NCBI GenBank assembly: GCA_031761405.1
Contig: JASEVX010000007.1
Location: forward strand, 44,160,411-44,224,410
Reading direction: 5' to 3'
DNA from: Serripes groenlandicus
Lineage: Eukaryota > Mollusca > Bivalvia > Cardiida > Cardiidae
Length of the DNA: 64,000 nucleotides
Positions 52,587-64,000 of the stretch are shown in pieces (positions within the stretch are counted from its first letter, which is position 1; every line of letters starts with the position of its first letter). Position numbers and translations under genes: made by a program. The notes beneath the pieces are model-generated. The model did no database searches. It was not told where the DNA came from and was given only the letters and a program-made list of their open reading frames with translations.

Positions 52587-54000
52587 ATATATTGGTTGTG
52601 TTTAGAACTATCACCGGTGCAATGGGCATGCGCCGTATTTTACCGTCAGCTGTGGGATATTTCCGTAGCAATTCGTCACTAAACTGGTTCTCGATCGAGT
52701 TAGCAATAGAAGATTAAGATTAGTGAACCAGTCTATTTATATGCGAATAGTGTTTTTAAAATTAAAATGTAAATTAAAATCATAGATTTTTGATAAAAGG
52801 AAAGTGGGAATATTTTCATAAATGCGAATTTATTGTGCTAAATTTTGCAATTTCAAGAATATATTAAGGAAAAGATAGACGCGCATGCGCAGAAAATGTT
52901 TACAACATTTTTTGGAAATCGAGGTCAACACGTTGGGAAAGGTATTTTTGTTTTCGTTTTACGTATTTAACTCAAAAACTATTGTTATCATATATTTATA
53001 TCATATATTTAAAAGCGGGTTTCGTGTTTTTCGAATCAAACAGTATTTCTTAAGCCATGAAATGCTGATTCCCGCGCCAATTGCTGCATCTTGCAGCAAC
53101 TCTTGTACACTATAATGACACTTTATAAAAATACGCTTAAAATAGAATTTCGGTAACCCTTTACCTACAGTTTATAAAAAAATAAACATGAACAAAAATT
53201 AAAATTTGATATATTTTTTAAAAATGTCTGATTTTATCGAATAATCGAACCATGATATAGTATTCGAATATTCGAATATTTATTGCCATCTCCAAAAATG
53301 TTAAACATATTATTCATGAGCGCAAAGAGCTTTTAGCTTGTTTATGGATATATAGCTTACACACTGTTTATAGCAAACGACTCTCGATTCATCACTGAGA
53401 TTGAAACACAAACATCCATTTCATAACTGCAGAATTTGTTCTTGCGGAACAATGCATAAGGAAATCGCTTTCTCCCAATGTAGCTAACAATGTTTCCCAC
53501 ACTTCTTGGAAACACTTTTCGAAGTAAAATCCTTCTATAAAGTTATATTTTGTAACCGAGTTGGAGATAAATCGAAAATATCTTGATTCAATCGGGACTA
53601 ATATAGAGTTGCTGAGATGTTTTCTTAAAATAGTTTATATAATTGAAATTAACTGAAATTAATAATACAGACCAAAAAAAAAAAGCTTTTTTAGATCTTG
53701 ATTCTTGTTAGATCATGACAAAAGATGCTGAGCCCATACATTTAACTCGTTTTCAAAAGTTTCGGGAAAGGCTTAATTACAGGGTCATTTGTGCACAAAA
53801 TGAGAAATTTGGAAATAAAAAAATGGTTGCTTCAGACAGGGTATTGCTAAACAAAAGTTGACTTTAGCACAGGTGTGACGGTATATGAAATAATTTCAGG
53901 GACAGACTCACTTTCAAGTCAACTTTCTTCAGTTATGCCAGAGCTATATCCCCTTAATTAGTGAAATTTAGTTTGATATGATTTGTCTGATCTCTAACTG
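52587..54000. other. No supported gene; NRF1-like palindrome
   Basis: GCGCATGCGC at 52881-52890, just before an ATG frame of 76 codons that has no family motif. It may be a promoter or first exon, but I cannot support either. 53240-53290 has short TCGAATA repeats. Confidence 0.4.
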
Positions 54001-54004
54001 GATC

Positions 54005-54215
54005 ACTCCTAACCTAATCCAGGGATTGTAAGTTCGAACCCTAGCACGGCCAACATTATTTCCGACGATTGACGAATGTCACTTTGACAAGCGGCATTCG
54101 TCTTCCACCAATGGGCTAACAGTCTTTGTGGTAAAGTAGCCAGTTGCTTCGAAAGAATGTTGTGTGGGGTAGTCAGTAATGGTGTGAGAAAGCCAGGAAA
54201 CACAGTATAGAACCT
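54005..54215 (+). mobile_element. SINE family S1, plus strand
   Basis: B box 'gtaagttcgaaccctagcac', body 'ccaccaatgggctaacagtc', and 'gtgtgagaaagccaggaaac'. The tail is missing. Confidence 0.75.
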
Positions 54216-54349
54216 GATGCTACAATAAATGTATCAATAGGAGCAGGTCTTCCTTTGCAAATTTGTTGAATGTTGGAAAGGGTTGTTCAGTAGCCTGTTG
54301 TTTATTGACTGTTGATAACCATTTTACTGTCTGAAATCACTTTTTGTCG

Positions 54350-54620
54350 AGTCTGCTTTTGGTGAGCTCGACATATGGCTGTGAGTGTGTCCGTGCGTTC
54401 ATGAATCTGTCTGTCCGACCCGCATCTTAACCATGCATTATAGGATTTCTAAGAAAAATAGGCACAAAAGTGCACCATGATGAGATGGTGTGTCGTGCAC
54501 AAATTGCAGGCCTGTACCTCACATGTTAAGGTCACTCGTAGAGTTCAAAGGTCAAAATGAGTACTGTTTGATAGATCTGACTTCTCCGGCCCGGACATTG
54601 TCAATAATTTAGACACTTTG
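54350..54620. repeat. Bivalve-type dispersed repeat fragment
   Basis: 'tgagctcgacatatggctgt', 'gtgcaccatgatgagatggt' and 'aggtcactcgtagagttcaa' + 'aggtcaaaatg' resemble the layout of the 42614 repeat (primer-like head, AGGTCA tail). Class uncertain. Confidence 0.4.
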
Positions 54621-54719
54621 CTTGTAGGAATCAACAGCTTTCATTTCATTTACGTTTTCTGGAACCATTAACTACTATGTCATCACTAGGATAATTCTTG
54701 GTCCTGTTGATTTTAATAT

Positions 54720-55803
54720 CTGCATGTGGATACATGTAATCCGAGATATTTCTTGTTACTTTGCAGGATTTTCTACACGATCGCCACTACGGTGCATTCG
54801 GTGCTTTGATTATTAATGACGTCAACATGATGTCGTCGGCAACAGTTGGACAACCATATTTAATACGGTTTAGTTTAAGGCAGTCATTCACTAACGTCTA
54901 ATTTATTCATGAGATTATTGATATATATTTTAAAAGTACATTAATGCACTGATTATTTGTCCTTGCCTCGCGCCTTTCCTGATCGGAACTAGTCTGATAC
55001 AATACAGTCTGATCTGACACAACTAAACATATCTGTCAATAAACTCCGGATAAATTTAATAAACCTTTTGCCCATACCGTTTTGGTATAATTTGGTATAA
55101 TTTGTTCATCATTAGATCGTGGTCCACGTGTTCAAACGCCTGTTTTACGTCTAAGTAACATGTAATAAAGTTTTAAACTATTCTCAATGGCAATGATTCA
55201 CAAACCATAAAATATGTTATTGCGCAACTTTAATTTCTTTGCATCCGCCCTGAAACAATTCAGTTCAATTGTACTACCCATATAACTTAATAACACATTT
55301 TCATAAAGTTTTAGGATCGTGGGGCGGAGTGAAATCGCGCGGTACGAGTTAGGGTCATATTTCTTATTGTTTCCTCCCTTGTAAATTGTAGTGATTATCC
55401 CCCTTTTCAAATTTACTGGACAATAGGCAAATTCTTTCATAGCATTAAATAGTTTTCTTAGGACCTGCAGTAATAATGTATGCACTTGATCATAACCACA
55501 AGCCTTATTCTTTTTACAAGATGTCAATGCAGATTTAACACCTTCTACTTTAAAAACGAGTTCGTTACTACATAACATACATCGATCATTCTCATTGTTC
55601 ACTGCATAAATGACACTTTCTGCATTTTCCACATTATCAGTTTCGTCACAGGTGTATAGTTCTTTAAAATGATTTATCCATCCGCAGTTAATTTCTTCTG
55701 GTGATTTACATTGTTTATCTTTAAAGTGGACATGAAACCGTTTCAACATGTCGTAAATACTGAACGAATCAGAAATTAAGCATAAAATAATTACATTCAT
55801 CAT
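54720..55803 (-). pseudogene. Decayed LINE reverse transcriptase, minus strand
   Basis: From 55803 down: a 201-codon frame with KNKACGYDQVH, RGIITTIYKGGNNKKYDPN and SYRAISLRP (RT fingers/palm entry). After a frame change, YLDVKQAFEHVDHDLMM (motif A, about 55155-55090) and then GCPTVADDIMLTS (motif C, about 54865-54825). Stops and shifts separate the parts. The sequence differs from the 38312 LINE, so it is another lineage. Not functional. Confidence 0.8.
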
Positions 55804-55890
55804 TGAAAAAAAAGAGGAAACTCTTCGTTTTTATGCTTTTATAAGGCTTTAAACTTACCGCAGCCGCGAGTCGAAATCGATTTTGTTTGT

Positions 55891-56286
55891 CAGTTGACAA
55901 ATTCGGTGTGACGTCAATCCAGACCGTTGCTTTCTAGATTACACTTGCCTGTATAGAAATTGAAGACAATTTATAGTTTAATTAACATTGTTTTCATGAT
56001 ACGGAATTTAAATCCCAAGTGGAAGAGATTCTTGCGATATAAAAACGAGTGCGCCATAGAGTTTTTGTATGCAAGAATCTCTTTCACGAGGGATTTAATT
56101 CCCAAATCATGAAAACAATGTTTATTAAACTATATATTATATACTCGGCGATAATTTTCGTTTTTAAACGACAATACCCCTGTGCAGCTCATTTATTTTT
56201 AGCTCAGAAGCGGAGAGATCTGAATGACGTAATCTGCCAGTTTTGCAGTGACGTCACTACGCGCGCACCGACAAATGTGTACACTG
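55891..56286. mobile_element. Foldback element with long inverted arms
   Basis: Inner arms of about 60 bp: 'aacattgttttcatgatacg' and 'ggaagagattcttgc' at the left (55973-56035) against 'gcaagaatctctttcacgag' and 'aatcatgaaaacaatgttta' at the right (56071-56133). Outer, weaker ends 'cagttgacaaattcggtgtg' and 'gcgcaccgacaaatgtgtac'. TGACGTCA-like sites occur in both outer arms. No coding. Confidence 0.65.
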
Positions 56287-56594
56287 ATTGAAATAAATGT
56301 GTCATGTCGATTCAAGCTCTTATTTGCGGATTTAAAAGTGCAATTGTGGATTATTTAACTGTTTATCATGAAAATAAAGTGTTAAGTAGTGAATACGGAG
56401 CTTAAAAGTGTTTTAAAAGAGTAGTCCGAAAATCCAGCTTGTGAGCTATATCGCACACTAGGCGATATTGCTCAGTAGACAATCAAAGTACAAAGTACTG
56501 AAGGTAGAATTGCGATCGTTTAAGAAGAGATACAGAAGTGCATATATGAATATTTATTTTATCGGTTACCTTCAGGCAAAGTTTATCTATGTGA
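56287..56594. other. No recognisable feature
   Basis: Nothing supported. Confidence 0.5.
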
Positions 56595-56735
56595 GAAAGT
56601 AGTCAGTGGCTTCGAAAGAATGTTGTGTAAGTACTGGTGTGGGAAAGCCAGGAAAACATGGGTAGGTGCACTGACCGCCGTGATATGACCAAAGCTGTTG
56701 AAAGCGGCGTTAAACTCCAAACAAACAAAACAAAT
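56595..56735 (+). mobile_element. SINE family S1, 5'-truncated
   Basis: 'gtggcttcgaaagaatgttg', 'gtgcactgaccgccgtgata' and 'agcggcgttaaactccaaac' with an ACAAA-type tail. Confidence 0.75.
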
Positions 56736-57372
56736 CAGGCAAAGTTTCAAGTGTGTAACCCTTTCCAGTGCTGATATTTTGCCTCAACCTGAAACTTTAA
56801 CCAAAATGTTGACGAACAGACAGACGGAGAGACAGACATCGCCAATCTATAGACCGGAATTGCTAAAGCAATCCGGCCAAAAATAAAAAAAAATCATCAA
56901 TTTTAGCAGTAAAATCCTGCCAAGAAGTAATGAATTGAGAAAAAAATGTGCCGAGAGGTCCATAATTTCAAACTTGCTAAGATTTGGTCTGTGCAATGAA
57001 TGTACAAATTGAAAAATGTATTGTTGACATGTATTTTCTACACCATCATTGTAATGTTGTTTATCATAAATAAAATTATTCCTTTTTTTAAATAAACTTT
57101 TAATCAAAATGTGTGTCTCAGTGTTGTCTTCTTCAGCAGTTTGACAGAAACAAAGCCTAAATCTGAAATTGTGTCAATGTGTTATTTGTCAACTCTGTCC
57201 CATAAGTTTTGCTTGTGATTTGAACTCTCATAAAAAAAGCACGGAAAGGGACAACTTTCCCAACTTTGATTAAATATGTTTTCAATTAAATTTTTGTCAT
57301 TATTATTTAAGACGGACATTATATACTAGAATAGCCAACTGACTATCATTTGAAAAGGTGTTTCTTATTTAA
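56736..57372. other. No supported gene
   Basis: A GACAGACGGAGAGACAGAC stretch at 56817 resembles the end of a dispersed repeat. Otherwise nothing. Confidence 0.45.
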
Positions 57373-57586
57373 ACCTTTCCCACTTGCATACGTAATTGCA
57401 GCCGACGACTTTTGAAAACATTGATGCAGAAGAAGAAATTGCTCATAACAAGCTTTCTCCTTTTGCAACAATGTTTTCAACTATATTCAATGATTACACT
57501 TCCAATAAATGTGATTTTCTGTATCTTTGCTCAGATTTTTTTTAATTCGTCTGCTGCAGAGTTTTTATATTGTGGGGTGGGTTGTG
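57373..57586. mobile_element. Foldback MITE family A
   Basis: Left 'aaacctttcccacttgcata', hairpin 'gaaattgctcataacaagct', right 'aattcgtctgctgcagagtt' and 'gtggggtgggtt'. Confidence 0.7.
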
Positions 57587-59175
57587 ATTTGTTAAAGGGC
57601 AAGCAGGATTGGGAATTGAGTGTTGCACTTATCCTAATGAAACACTCGCCTGCCTGTGCATGTTTTAGCTTAACTTAACTTGTTAATGTTCTTTCCATCA
57701 TCAACTTAGTCATCTGTTAGTAATCAACTCTATGAACGAAATAATCGCGTCAAAATCTTGAATCGCGTCAAAATCATAACGAACAAACTGTCAAAATCTA
57801 ATTTTGAACTGTGTAATACAAATTTAGAATAAAAGGATGAATCAGTTATGTTGTAACAACCAATATCCGCGGGTCATTTACCTGATTTTGGCCGAAAGAA
57901 ATGATCGATTTCTTGCAAGATTTATTCGTTATTCGTTCTGCCTATTATAATCAAAGTATTCTAAACGCTTTATAAACAAGTGATTTAAAGCGCTCAAATC
58001 ATTTGATGAAATTTGTTTCTTTAGACGCGGACCTTGTCGAAAGCACCTATCCAAAATGCAAATCGTTGTCGAAGGAATAGATGGACTGAGAGAAAGAGAA
58101 AGAAAAGGCTTAGCAATGCATACTATCTTTATGAATAAGGACATGAACGAATATGTATGGACTAGCGCCTAGAATTTCGTACTAGCCGATCCTTCATTCC
58201 ACTCGCTTATGCTAGCGGGCGAGTGGATGTTTACATCTCTGCCGAGAGGGAAAAAAGGGTTACAATTTACAAAGGGTAATTGCGCGGTGCAGTGCTATAT
58301 TGGCGTAGTGATATCTAAATAATTGTGTTCACTTTAAATATGATATTTACACTTACAAGACTTGTTATTTTCTATTATAAGCTTGAATAATCGGATTTTT
58401 TTTCGTTACTCTATGTTTGCTTTTGTGAGCATTCGTAAATTAGTCAAACCAAAGATTGCACTTAATTGTTGGTGGTGAAGGGCATATACATCACGTGACT
58501 TCAAACTCACTATGACTATGGCAGCCTCTGCGCATGCGCAAGTCTACCAAAAAGCATGTTATAGGTTTTCTCAAGTTGGGAAATCTCTATATTTTATCAT
58601 TGAGTATATAATATAAGCGTGTAATACATAGTAAATGTCAATATCGGCATATTTTTTGGTTTATTAGTTTTATAATACTTTTCATTGCGTTTGCGCGAAT
58701 ATTTATCTTTGTATGTTGAATTTATCAGGGTCTATAATAGACCCTGTATGAATCAGATTATTGATACGGACCTGGTCGCTTATAGTATAATCAATAAAAA
58801 AAAAATAACATCAAATGTCACATATTTATCTTGAATCAGACCTAGCGAGACAATAATATCCTACCGAAGAAGATTGCCATGCATATACACACACTTGTGT
58901 CATAGAACAAAAACTGGAGTTATTTGACTGAAATAGGCTTGTATAATGATGCTTTCAAATTGTTATAATAGTTTGTTCTGTTTTGAAAGGGATTTAAATA
59001 AGAGAACGTGAAATTGTTCTTTGTAAGAAATGTTTTCTCTTTTTCCACTTTGAAATAACAACAAAACCGGAAGCGTTTAATTCGGATTTAAGGACAATTA
59101 TTCTAAGTGTGACACTCTTATGCAATAATTAATTCATACAACTTAGCATTAGTCTAGGCATAATTAACCATAGAG
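57587..59175. other. No supported gene; NRF1-like palindrome
   Basis: GCGCATGCGC at 58530-58539, beside 'atgactatggcagcctctgc', a possible short start-codon context. No continuing exon can be supported. Confidence 0.4.
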
Positions 59176-59179
59176 CAAT

Positions 59180-59312
59180 CAACGTGACTGAAAGAGTAAT
59201 TATTGAAAATATTGGGGGGAAATTTAGTAGTTGCTCGTTATGAGCTATTAGCCGTCTTGCGGCAATATTTATAAAAGTCGTCTGCTACAGGTACGTCAAG
59301 AGTGGGAAAGAT
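59180..59312. mobile_element. Foldback MITE family A, partial
   Basis: Inner hairpin 'agtagttgctcgttatgagc' and right arm 'ataaaagtcgtctgctacag'. Confidence 0.6.
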
Positions 59313-59320
59313 AGATACAA

Positions 59321-59500
59321 GGTTGTACCCTAGCTCTTTTCGAAAAGACCCATTGGTATAGCACCGATACCCGCGAGTTTTCCCCTGAAAATGACCAGTA
59401 CTTGACCTCTAGTAGAGTGGGAGACGCTTAAAAGCACTCCTAAAGTTTCAAGGAACCGGATCGGGATTTGAACCACAGACCTCTGGATTGACAGAGAGAA
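59321..59500 (-). mobile_element. tRNA-derived SINE (family S4), minus strand
   Basis: On the minus strand: B-box region 'gtctgtggttcaaatcccga' + 'tccggttccttg', then 'gagtgcttttaagcgtctcc' and 'gtatcggtgctataccaatg'. A box weak. Confidence 0.55.
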
Positions 59501-59866
59501 AATAGCCTAAAATAACAACTAAACTATAAAAGCTAAGTATCGTTTTTTTTTTTTTTTTTAATGTCTATTAGAACAATATTCTGTCAACATTCTTCACGAA
59601 CTATCAAAATATTCACAGTAATCTATACTATCTGCATATGCGTAAAGGCTGAAATGACGTCACAGCTCGGTTCGCCTTATCGTGATTGTTTGCAAAGATA
59701 AATCACACAACTTTGACCATGTATATCTTCCGTTTTAATGTGATCATTGGGATATCCTCTTTACATGTATATAGAAAATGTCTTTTATTTTTTAATTTCC
59801 CTTTCAAATCTCAATTTAAAATCATTTCAAATAATGGGTGCGCCTTTGATTTTCGTTTTTTATTAA

Positions 59867-60166
59867 TTAAATAAAATGCGCAACGATCGGCCTCCGCGGT
59901 ATTTTATCAATTTCCTGCTCTAAGTGACCGTTATATTGTTGTACACTTTGTCTATGCGACTTACGAAACTTGCGTTTTACTGTTTTATACTTTAAATAAG
60001 TAACATGATCTGCGAATGATTTATTTTTATTTATCCAATGTTTACGCTTATATTTTATCTGTTTATGCAAACAGGAAAGGTTTTCATTCCAATAAGGTTT
60101 TATATGAGGTTTATATGTCGACCTAGGAAAACATTTCAAATTGGCGTATTTTATAAGACTAACCAA
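59867..60166 (-). pseudogene. LINE ORF2 fragment between endonuclease and RT
   Basis: 99 codons with KPYWNENLSCLHKQIK, KRKHWI and YKTVKRKFRKSHRQS. The KPYW...L...K...RR pattern is typical of the linker between endonuclease and RT in Jockey/RTE-like ORF2 proteins. It may belong to the same lineage as 54720-55803, but the distance argues for separate pieces or a disrupted copy. Confidence 0.6.
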
Positions 60167-60479
60167 TTTTTGGCCTGGGGCTTTAGCCCCTGGTTATAGT
60201 ACCATTTTTTCGGAGTTGGCAGCATGCCAATTGATGTTAGCAACAAACAACTCATGCAAAAAATGCGCGAGAAAAATAGTTCATCATGGATTCAACACAA
60301 CTGCATTTAAAAGGTTAGGATCTCACCCATAAATATCATTTTAATGTTGTTGGAACATCAGTGAAAAAATTAATTAAGGCTTGAGTACTCCAATATAAGT
60401 TTAAGAAATGTTTTAGAAATTAATGCGCCGAGAGGTCAAATACGGACGCTTGCTAACATTATTAACATTCGCGAAGTCA

Positions 60480-60625
60480 CGTGAAATATACAGTGGCGGA
60501 TTAACCGGGGGCCGTAGGGCCCACGCGTCGAAAATTGTATGGTAAACAAAAAAAAAAGCGTGGCAAATGTAGTCGCGGATTTAGCGGGGGGCCATAGGGC
60601 CAGTGCCCGAACCCCCATCCCACGA
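60480..60625. repeat. Two hAT-like terminal fragments
   Basis: 'cagtggcggattaaccgggg' at 60491 and 'agtcgcggatttagcggggg' at about 60571 each precede 'gccNtagggcc'. CAGTGGCGGAT is a common start of hAT-type invertebrate elements. Confidence 0.4.
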
Positions 60626-61150
60626 AAGAAGAACGATATAGTGCCAACAAGGTCCTTCTGTTTTCAAATTGGCAGTTTAATAAAATTTACTATTTTTGAC
60701 ATGATCTTTCAACTTCTTGACAATAAATACATAAACATAAGCTGCAATTGCTTTTTCCTTTGACATTTCCCCTACGTCTCCAACCTTCCAGCAGCCCCCA
60801 GGCCGTCAGCACTGCAGTGCTTTGATTTATAAACGCAGTCAATATCCTCGTAACTTAAGATTTTTTTCTGTTTTACATAACTCCAGATAATGGAGTCATT
60901 GTCATGATTAACTGCTTTTCTTGTGACATTGACTGGATAATCAATCACACTAATCCTGGACGATGTGCAGAAACGTTCAAAGAGTGGTCTTCGTGAATCT
61001 TACATGTCCTTACATTGGTTATACCAACTGATTGCATTAATATATAATCGATCGGAATTTCTCTTTCACTATTGTACGGGACATTGCTATATTTTGAGCC
61101 TTTAAATAAATGGAGGCAATTCACGGGAACTTAGTCTAATGATATGAGGG
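60626..61150. other. No recognisable feature
   Basis: Nothing supported. Confidence 0.5.
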
Positions 61151-61184
61151 ATTGACACAATAGCTTAAACAGTCATCGGCTGCA

Positions 61185-61780
61185 GATGCGTCGAAATGCG
61201 TCTACAAGTGGGAAAGGTTTAACTAAACGGTTTCAGTGATACGAAATCGTAGCTGCTTATTAATTGCATAAAGATAATTTGTCAGTTTGCACCGTTAGCC
61301 CTTTGATTGCTGGAACCGATGTTGTGAAGCCTGTACCACAGTTTATAGACCCAGACCAGCCGGCCAATCAGAGAACCGAGCCGTCTTACAATATAGTGTT
61401 GCCTGCTCAATTCAATTTTTATTTATCTCGATATTCCTTCATTTTGCTATCGACTTTTCCACATTGAAAGCTTGACATGTTCATTTTAAAAAATCAGGAT
61501 TGATCGAGGATTAAAAGAACAATTACCATTTCACAAGATGTACATCTATTACCATATTTTCTTTTCAGTATTCATAACATCTGATTGTTTAACCCAAATC
61601 TACCACACACCGCAAATATGTGGCAGACGACTTTGTTAACATTTGGATAAAACTATAGGAACTCTCTGTAAATAAAATTACTGTAAATACTTATTGTATA
61701 GAGCTGAACACACTATGGGCAATTTCTCCTTTGGTCAAATGGCTACTCTCCTTGGTGTTCAGCGTTGCGGGGTTAGCATT
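61185..61780 (+). repeat. Long dispersed repeat (copy 2; copy 1 at 20395-20950)
   Basis: Shares 'gacccagaccagccgg', 'tgttgcctgctcaa', 'aaaaaatcaggattga' and 'cgactttgttaacat' in the same order. Includes a family A-like end at 61160-61230 and again near 61620. Confidence 0.75.
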
Positions 61781-62003
61781 ACGACTCAATTCAATTCCAA
61801 TATTATTTATTGATAAATGGCCACCACCCTTTACATATACAGTAAGCACACAACATTACATTCAGTATAACCAATGAAAATATAAGGAAATAAAACAGGT
61901 TAAAGTGAAAATATTAAAGTTCGTTTATCAACATATTTCGTTTCTCCATAGCATAATATAAGAACGTTGAACTATTTGTTAACTCTTCCTCGTTCTTTCT
62001 CGT

Positions 62004-62345
62004 TTAGAGCACATTACATATCTGAATTGTTGGATTCTGGTGATATTTCGCTTGTATGTATTTACGTCTAAGATCAGAAAAAGCTGGACAATTTAATAGG
62101 AAATAATAGACGTATTCTATGATATCTTTACATATTGGACAGAACCTATTGTCTAAAATAATGTTACTATAACGTCCTTGTTCTATTGCAATTTTAAATG
62201 TCCCAGATCTAAAACATGCTATAGCTCTTCGAAATTTAACATTTTTTATTATATCCAAATAAGGTTCAAATTCGATGGTGTTTTTAAAATTGTTATAAAA
62301 GCATAGTTTGGATTGATTGCGACATTTGTTGTACCATATCTGCAA
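62004..62345 (-). pseudogene. LINE C-terminal fragment, 3'-most unit
   Basis: 113 codons, ending DLRRKYIQAKYHQNP then TIQICNVL and stop, probably the natural C-terminus. Has the CPICKDIIEYVYYFLLNC zinc-finger-like motif. Upstream it is broken by a TAA at about 62438 in the GFGYAWENQ region. Confidence 0.75.
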
Positions 62346-62497
62346 ATACTGATCCTTCAGTCTTTGCAGATACTGAGTAACAAAATATTTTTCATTTGAT
62401 ACTGATTGATTTTCCCATGCATAGCCAAATCCATTTTAACATACATTTTTTCTAAGATTCGATACCCAACTTACATAACCCAAAAAATCATACATTT

Positions 62498-63112
62498 TCA
62501 ACATATTATAACATTTTTTTTACATATTTTTAAACAATATTTGATTACCTTTTTACAAGTATAAATATATAATGAAAGTCTTCCACAATCACCCAAAACT
62601 GGTGCATCTGCTGTTTTTGTTGGTACATACATAAATCGTTTATATGCATTCTTTAGAACTCTTTCCCGTACAATCAAATGACTGTAACTTCTAAGATCAG
62701 AAAAAGCTGGACAATTTAATAGTAATTGATAGATGTCTTCTATGATATTTTTACATATTGGACAGAATCTATTGTCTAAGTTAGGGTTATTGTAACCAGA
62801 TGTAAATGTTCCAGATCTAAAACATGCTATAGCTCTTCGAAATTTAACAATTTTTATTATATCCAAATAAGGTTCAAATTCGATGGTGTTTTTAAAATTG
62901 TTATTAAAGCATAGTTTGGATTGATTGCGACTTTTGATGTACCATATCTGCAAATACTGATCCTTCAGTCTTTGCAGATACTGAGTAACAAAATATTTTT
63001 CATTTGATACTGATTGATTTTCCCATGCATAGCCAAATCCATTTTCACATACATGTTTTCTAAGATTCGATACCCAATTTACATAACCCAAAAAATCATA
63101 CATTTTCAACAT
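62498..63112 (-). pseudogene. LINE C-terminal fragment, unit 2
   Basis: 204 codons without a stop: KMYDFLGYVNWVSNLRKH, ENGFGYAWENQSVSNEKYF, FRRAIACFRSGTF, then CPICKNIIEDIYQLLLNCPAF, a CxxC...H/Y...C motif common at the C-terminus of mollusc LINE ORF2 proteins. The frame then crosses the unit junction (after CPAFSDLRS) into RVLKNAYKRFMYVP and GDCGRLSLYI, which belong upstream in the protein. This out-of-order arrangement proves tandem duplication. Confidence 0.75.
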
Positions 63113-64000
63113 ATTATAACATTTTGTTTACATATTTTTAAACAATATTTGATTACCCTTTTATAAGTATAAATATATAATGAAAGTCTTCCACAATCAC
63201 CCAAAACTGGTGCATCTGTTGTTTTTGTTGGTACATACATAAATCGTTTATATGCATTCTTTAGAACTCTTTCCGTACAATCAAATGACTGTAACTTGTA
63301 TGTATTTACTTCTAAGATCAGAAAAAGCTGGACAATTTAATAGAAATTGATAGATGTCTTCTATGATATTTTTACATATTGGACAGAATATATTGTCTAA
63401 GTTAGGGTTATTGTAACCAGATGAAATGTCCCAGATCTAAAACATGCTATAGCTCTTCGAAATTTAACAATTTTTATTATATCCAAATAAGGTTCAAATT
63501 CGATGGTGTTTTTAAAGTCGTTATAAAAAGCATAGTTTGGATTGATTGCGACATTTGTTGTACCATATCTGCAAATACTGATCCTTCAGTCTTTGCAGAT
63601 ACTGAGTAACAAAATATTTTTCATTTGATATTTAATTTCACATACAATTTTTCTAAGATTCGATACCCAATTTACATAACCCAATGAATCATACATTTTC
63701 AACATATTATAACATTTTTTTTTTACACAATTTTAACCGATATTTACATTTTAAATATATAATGGAAGTCTTCCACAATCACCCAAAACTGGTGCATCTG
63801 CTGTATTTGTTGGTACATACATAAATCGTGTATATGCATTCTTTAGAACTCTTTCCATACAATCAAATGACTGTAACTTGTATATTTTTACTTCTAAGAT
63901 CAGAATAAGCTGGAAAATTTAATAGTAAATGATAGACGTCTTCTATGATATGTTTACATATTGGACAGAATATATTGGCTAAGATAATGTTACTGTAACG

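Larger units (their letters stand above)
61787..64000 (-). repeat. Tandem array of a LINE C-terminal segment, 4 units
   Basis: Unit about 582-608 bp ('ttccacaatcacccaaaact' at 62581, 63189 and 63771). The last unit on the minus strand (62345-61787) continues into a stop codon, a 3' UTR and an AATTG-type tail; the others jump back after CPAFSDLR to upstream ORF sequence. The array runs off the window. Confidence 0.85.

Noticed and set aside
52885..53115. 76-codon gene next to an NRF1-like site
   Set aside because: No family motif; could be a first exon with a donor-like 'aaaggtattt', but this is too weak to call.
55198..55803. 201-codon host gene
   Set aside because: Contains reverse transcriptase motifs and continues in broken form to motif A and motif C; it is a LINE remnant.

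Overview
This is a window of animal nuclear DNA, not bacterial or viral. It is AT-rich, has introns with GT-AG borders, tRNA-derived SINEs, LINE and LTR retrotransposons, many short inverted-repeat elements and long minisatellite arrays. Several dispersed repeats are of types I associate with bivalve molluscs: SINEs whose tail follows 'ggcgttaaac', a RUDI/V-SINE-like tail, and the 'aaacttgggtcacatgttcacc' repeat. A bivalve, perhaps a dreissenid-like clam, is an inference and not proven.

The one host gene I can support is a secreted DNase I-family endonuclease on the minus strand. It has eight coding exons between 36171 and 23957. All splice sites are GT-AG, phases match at every junction, and the predicted protein of 295 residues keeps the catalytic residues of the family. 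Its introns hold two minisatellites, a MITE with internal repeats, a tandem duplication of about 1.2-1.4 kb, and a SINE inserted into a MITE. The 46-bp minisatellite in intron 3 is built from the exon 4 splice-acceptor boundary itself.

Layout: 1-7000 has nested SINEs and a cluster of TTAA-flanked foldback MITEs (called family A here), one swollen by a 2-kb internal satellite. 8274-10818 is a 43-bp array and 11314-12073 a 45-bp array with an 18-bp palindrome in each unit. 13100-18070 holds MITEs, including a 86-bp palindrome with target-site duplications and a TA-flanked MITE. 19500-23275 carries a 53-bp and a 60-bp array. 23957-36171 is the DNase gene. 38312-42542 is a nearly complete CR1/Jockey-type LINE with a candidate -1 frameshift site. 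42540-43895 is a 156-bp tandem repeat inside a repeat that sits in the LINE tail. 44169-50412 is a nearly intact Ty3/gypsy LTR retrotransposon with integrase upstream of reverse transcriptase (Gmr1-like order). 51060-52420 repeats the 19500 satellite type. 54720-60170 has decayed LINE pieces and a foldback element. 61787-64000 is a tandem array of a LINE C-terminal segment that runs off the right edge.

The transposons share no pathway with the host gene. The main themes are very recent retrotransposition (LTRs that differ at one base), and repeated birth of minisatellites inside mobile elements and at a splice site.
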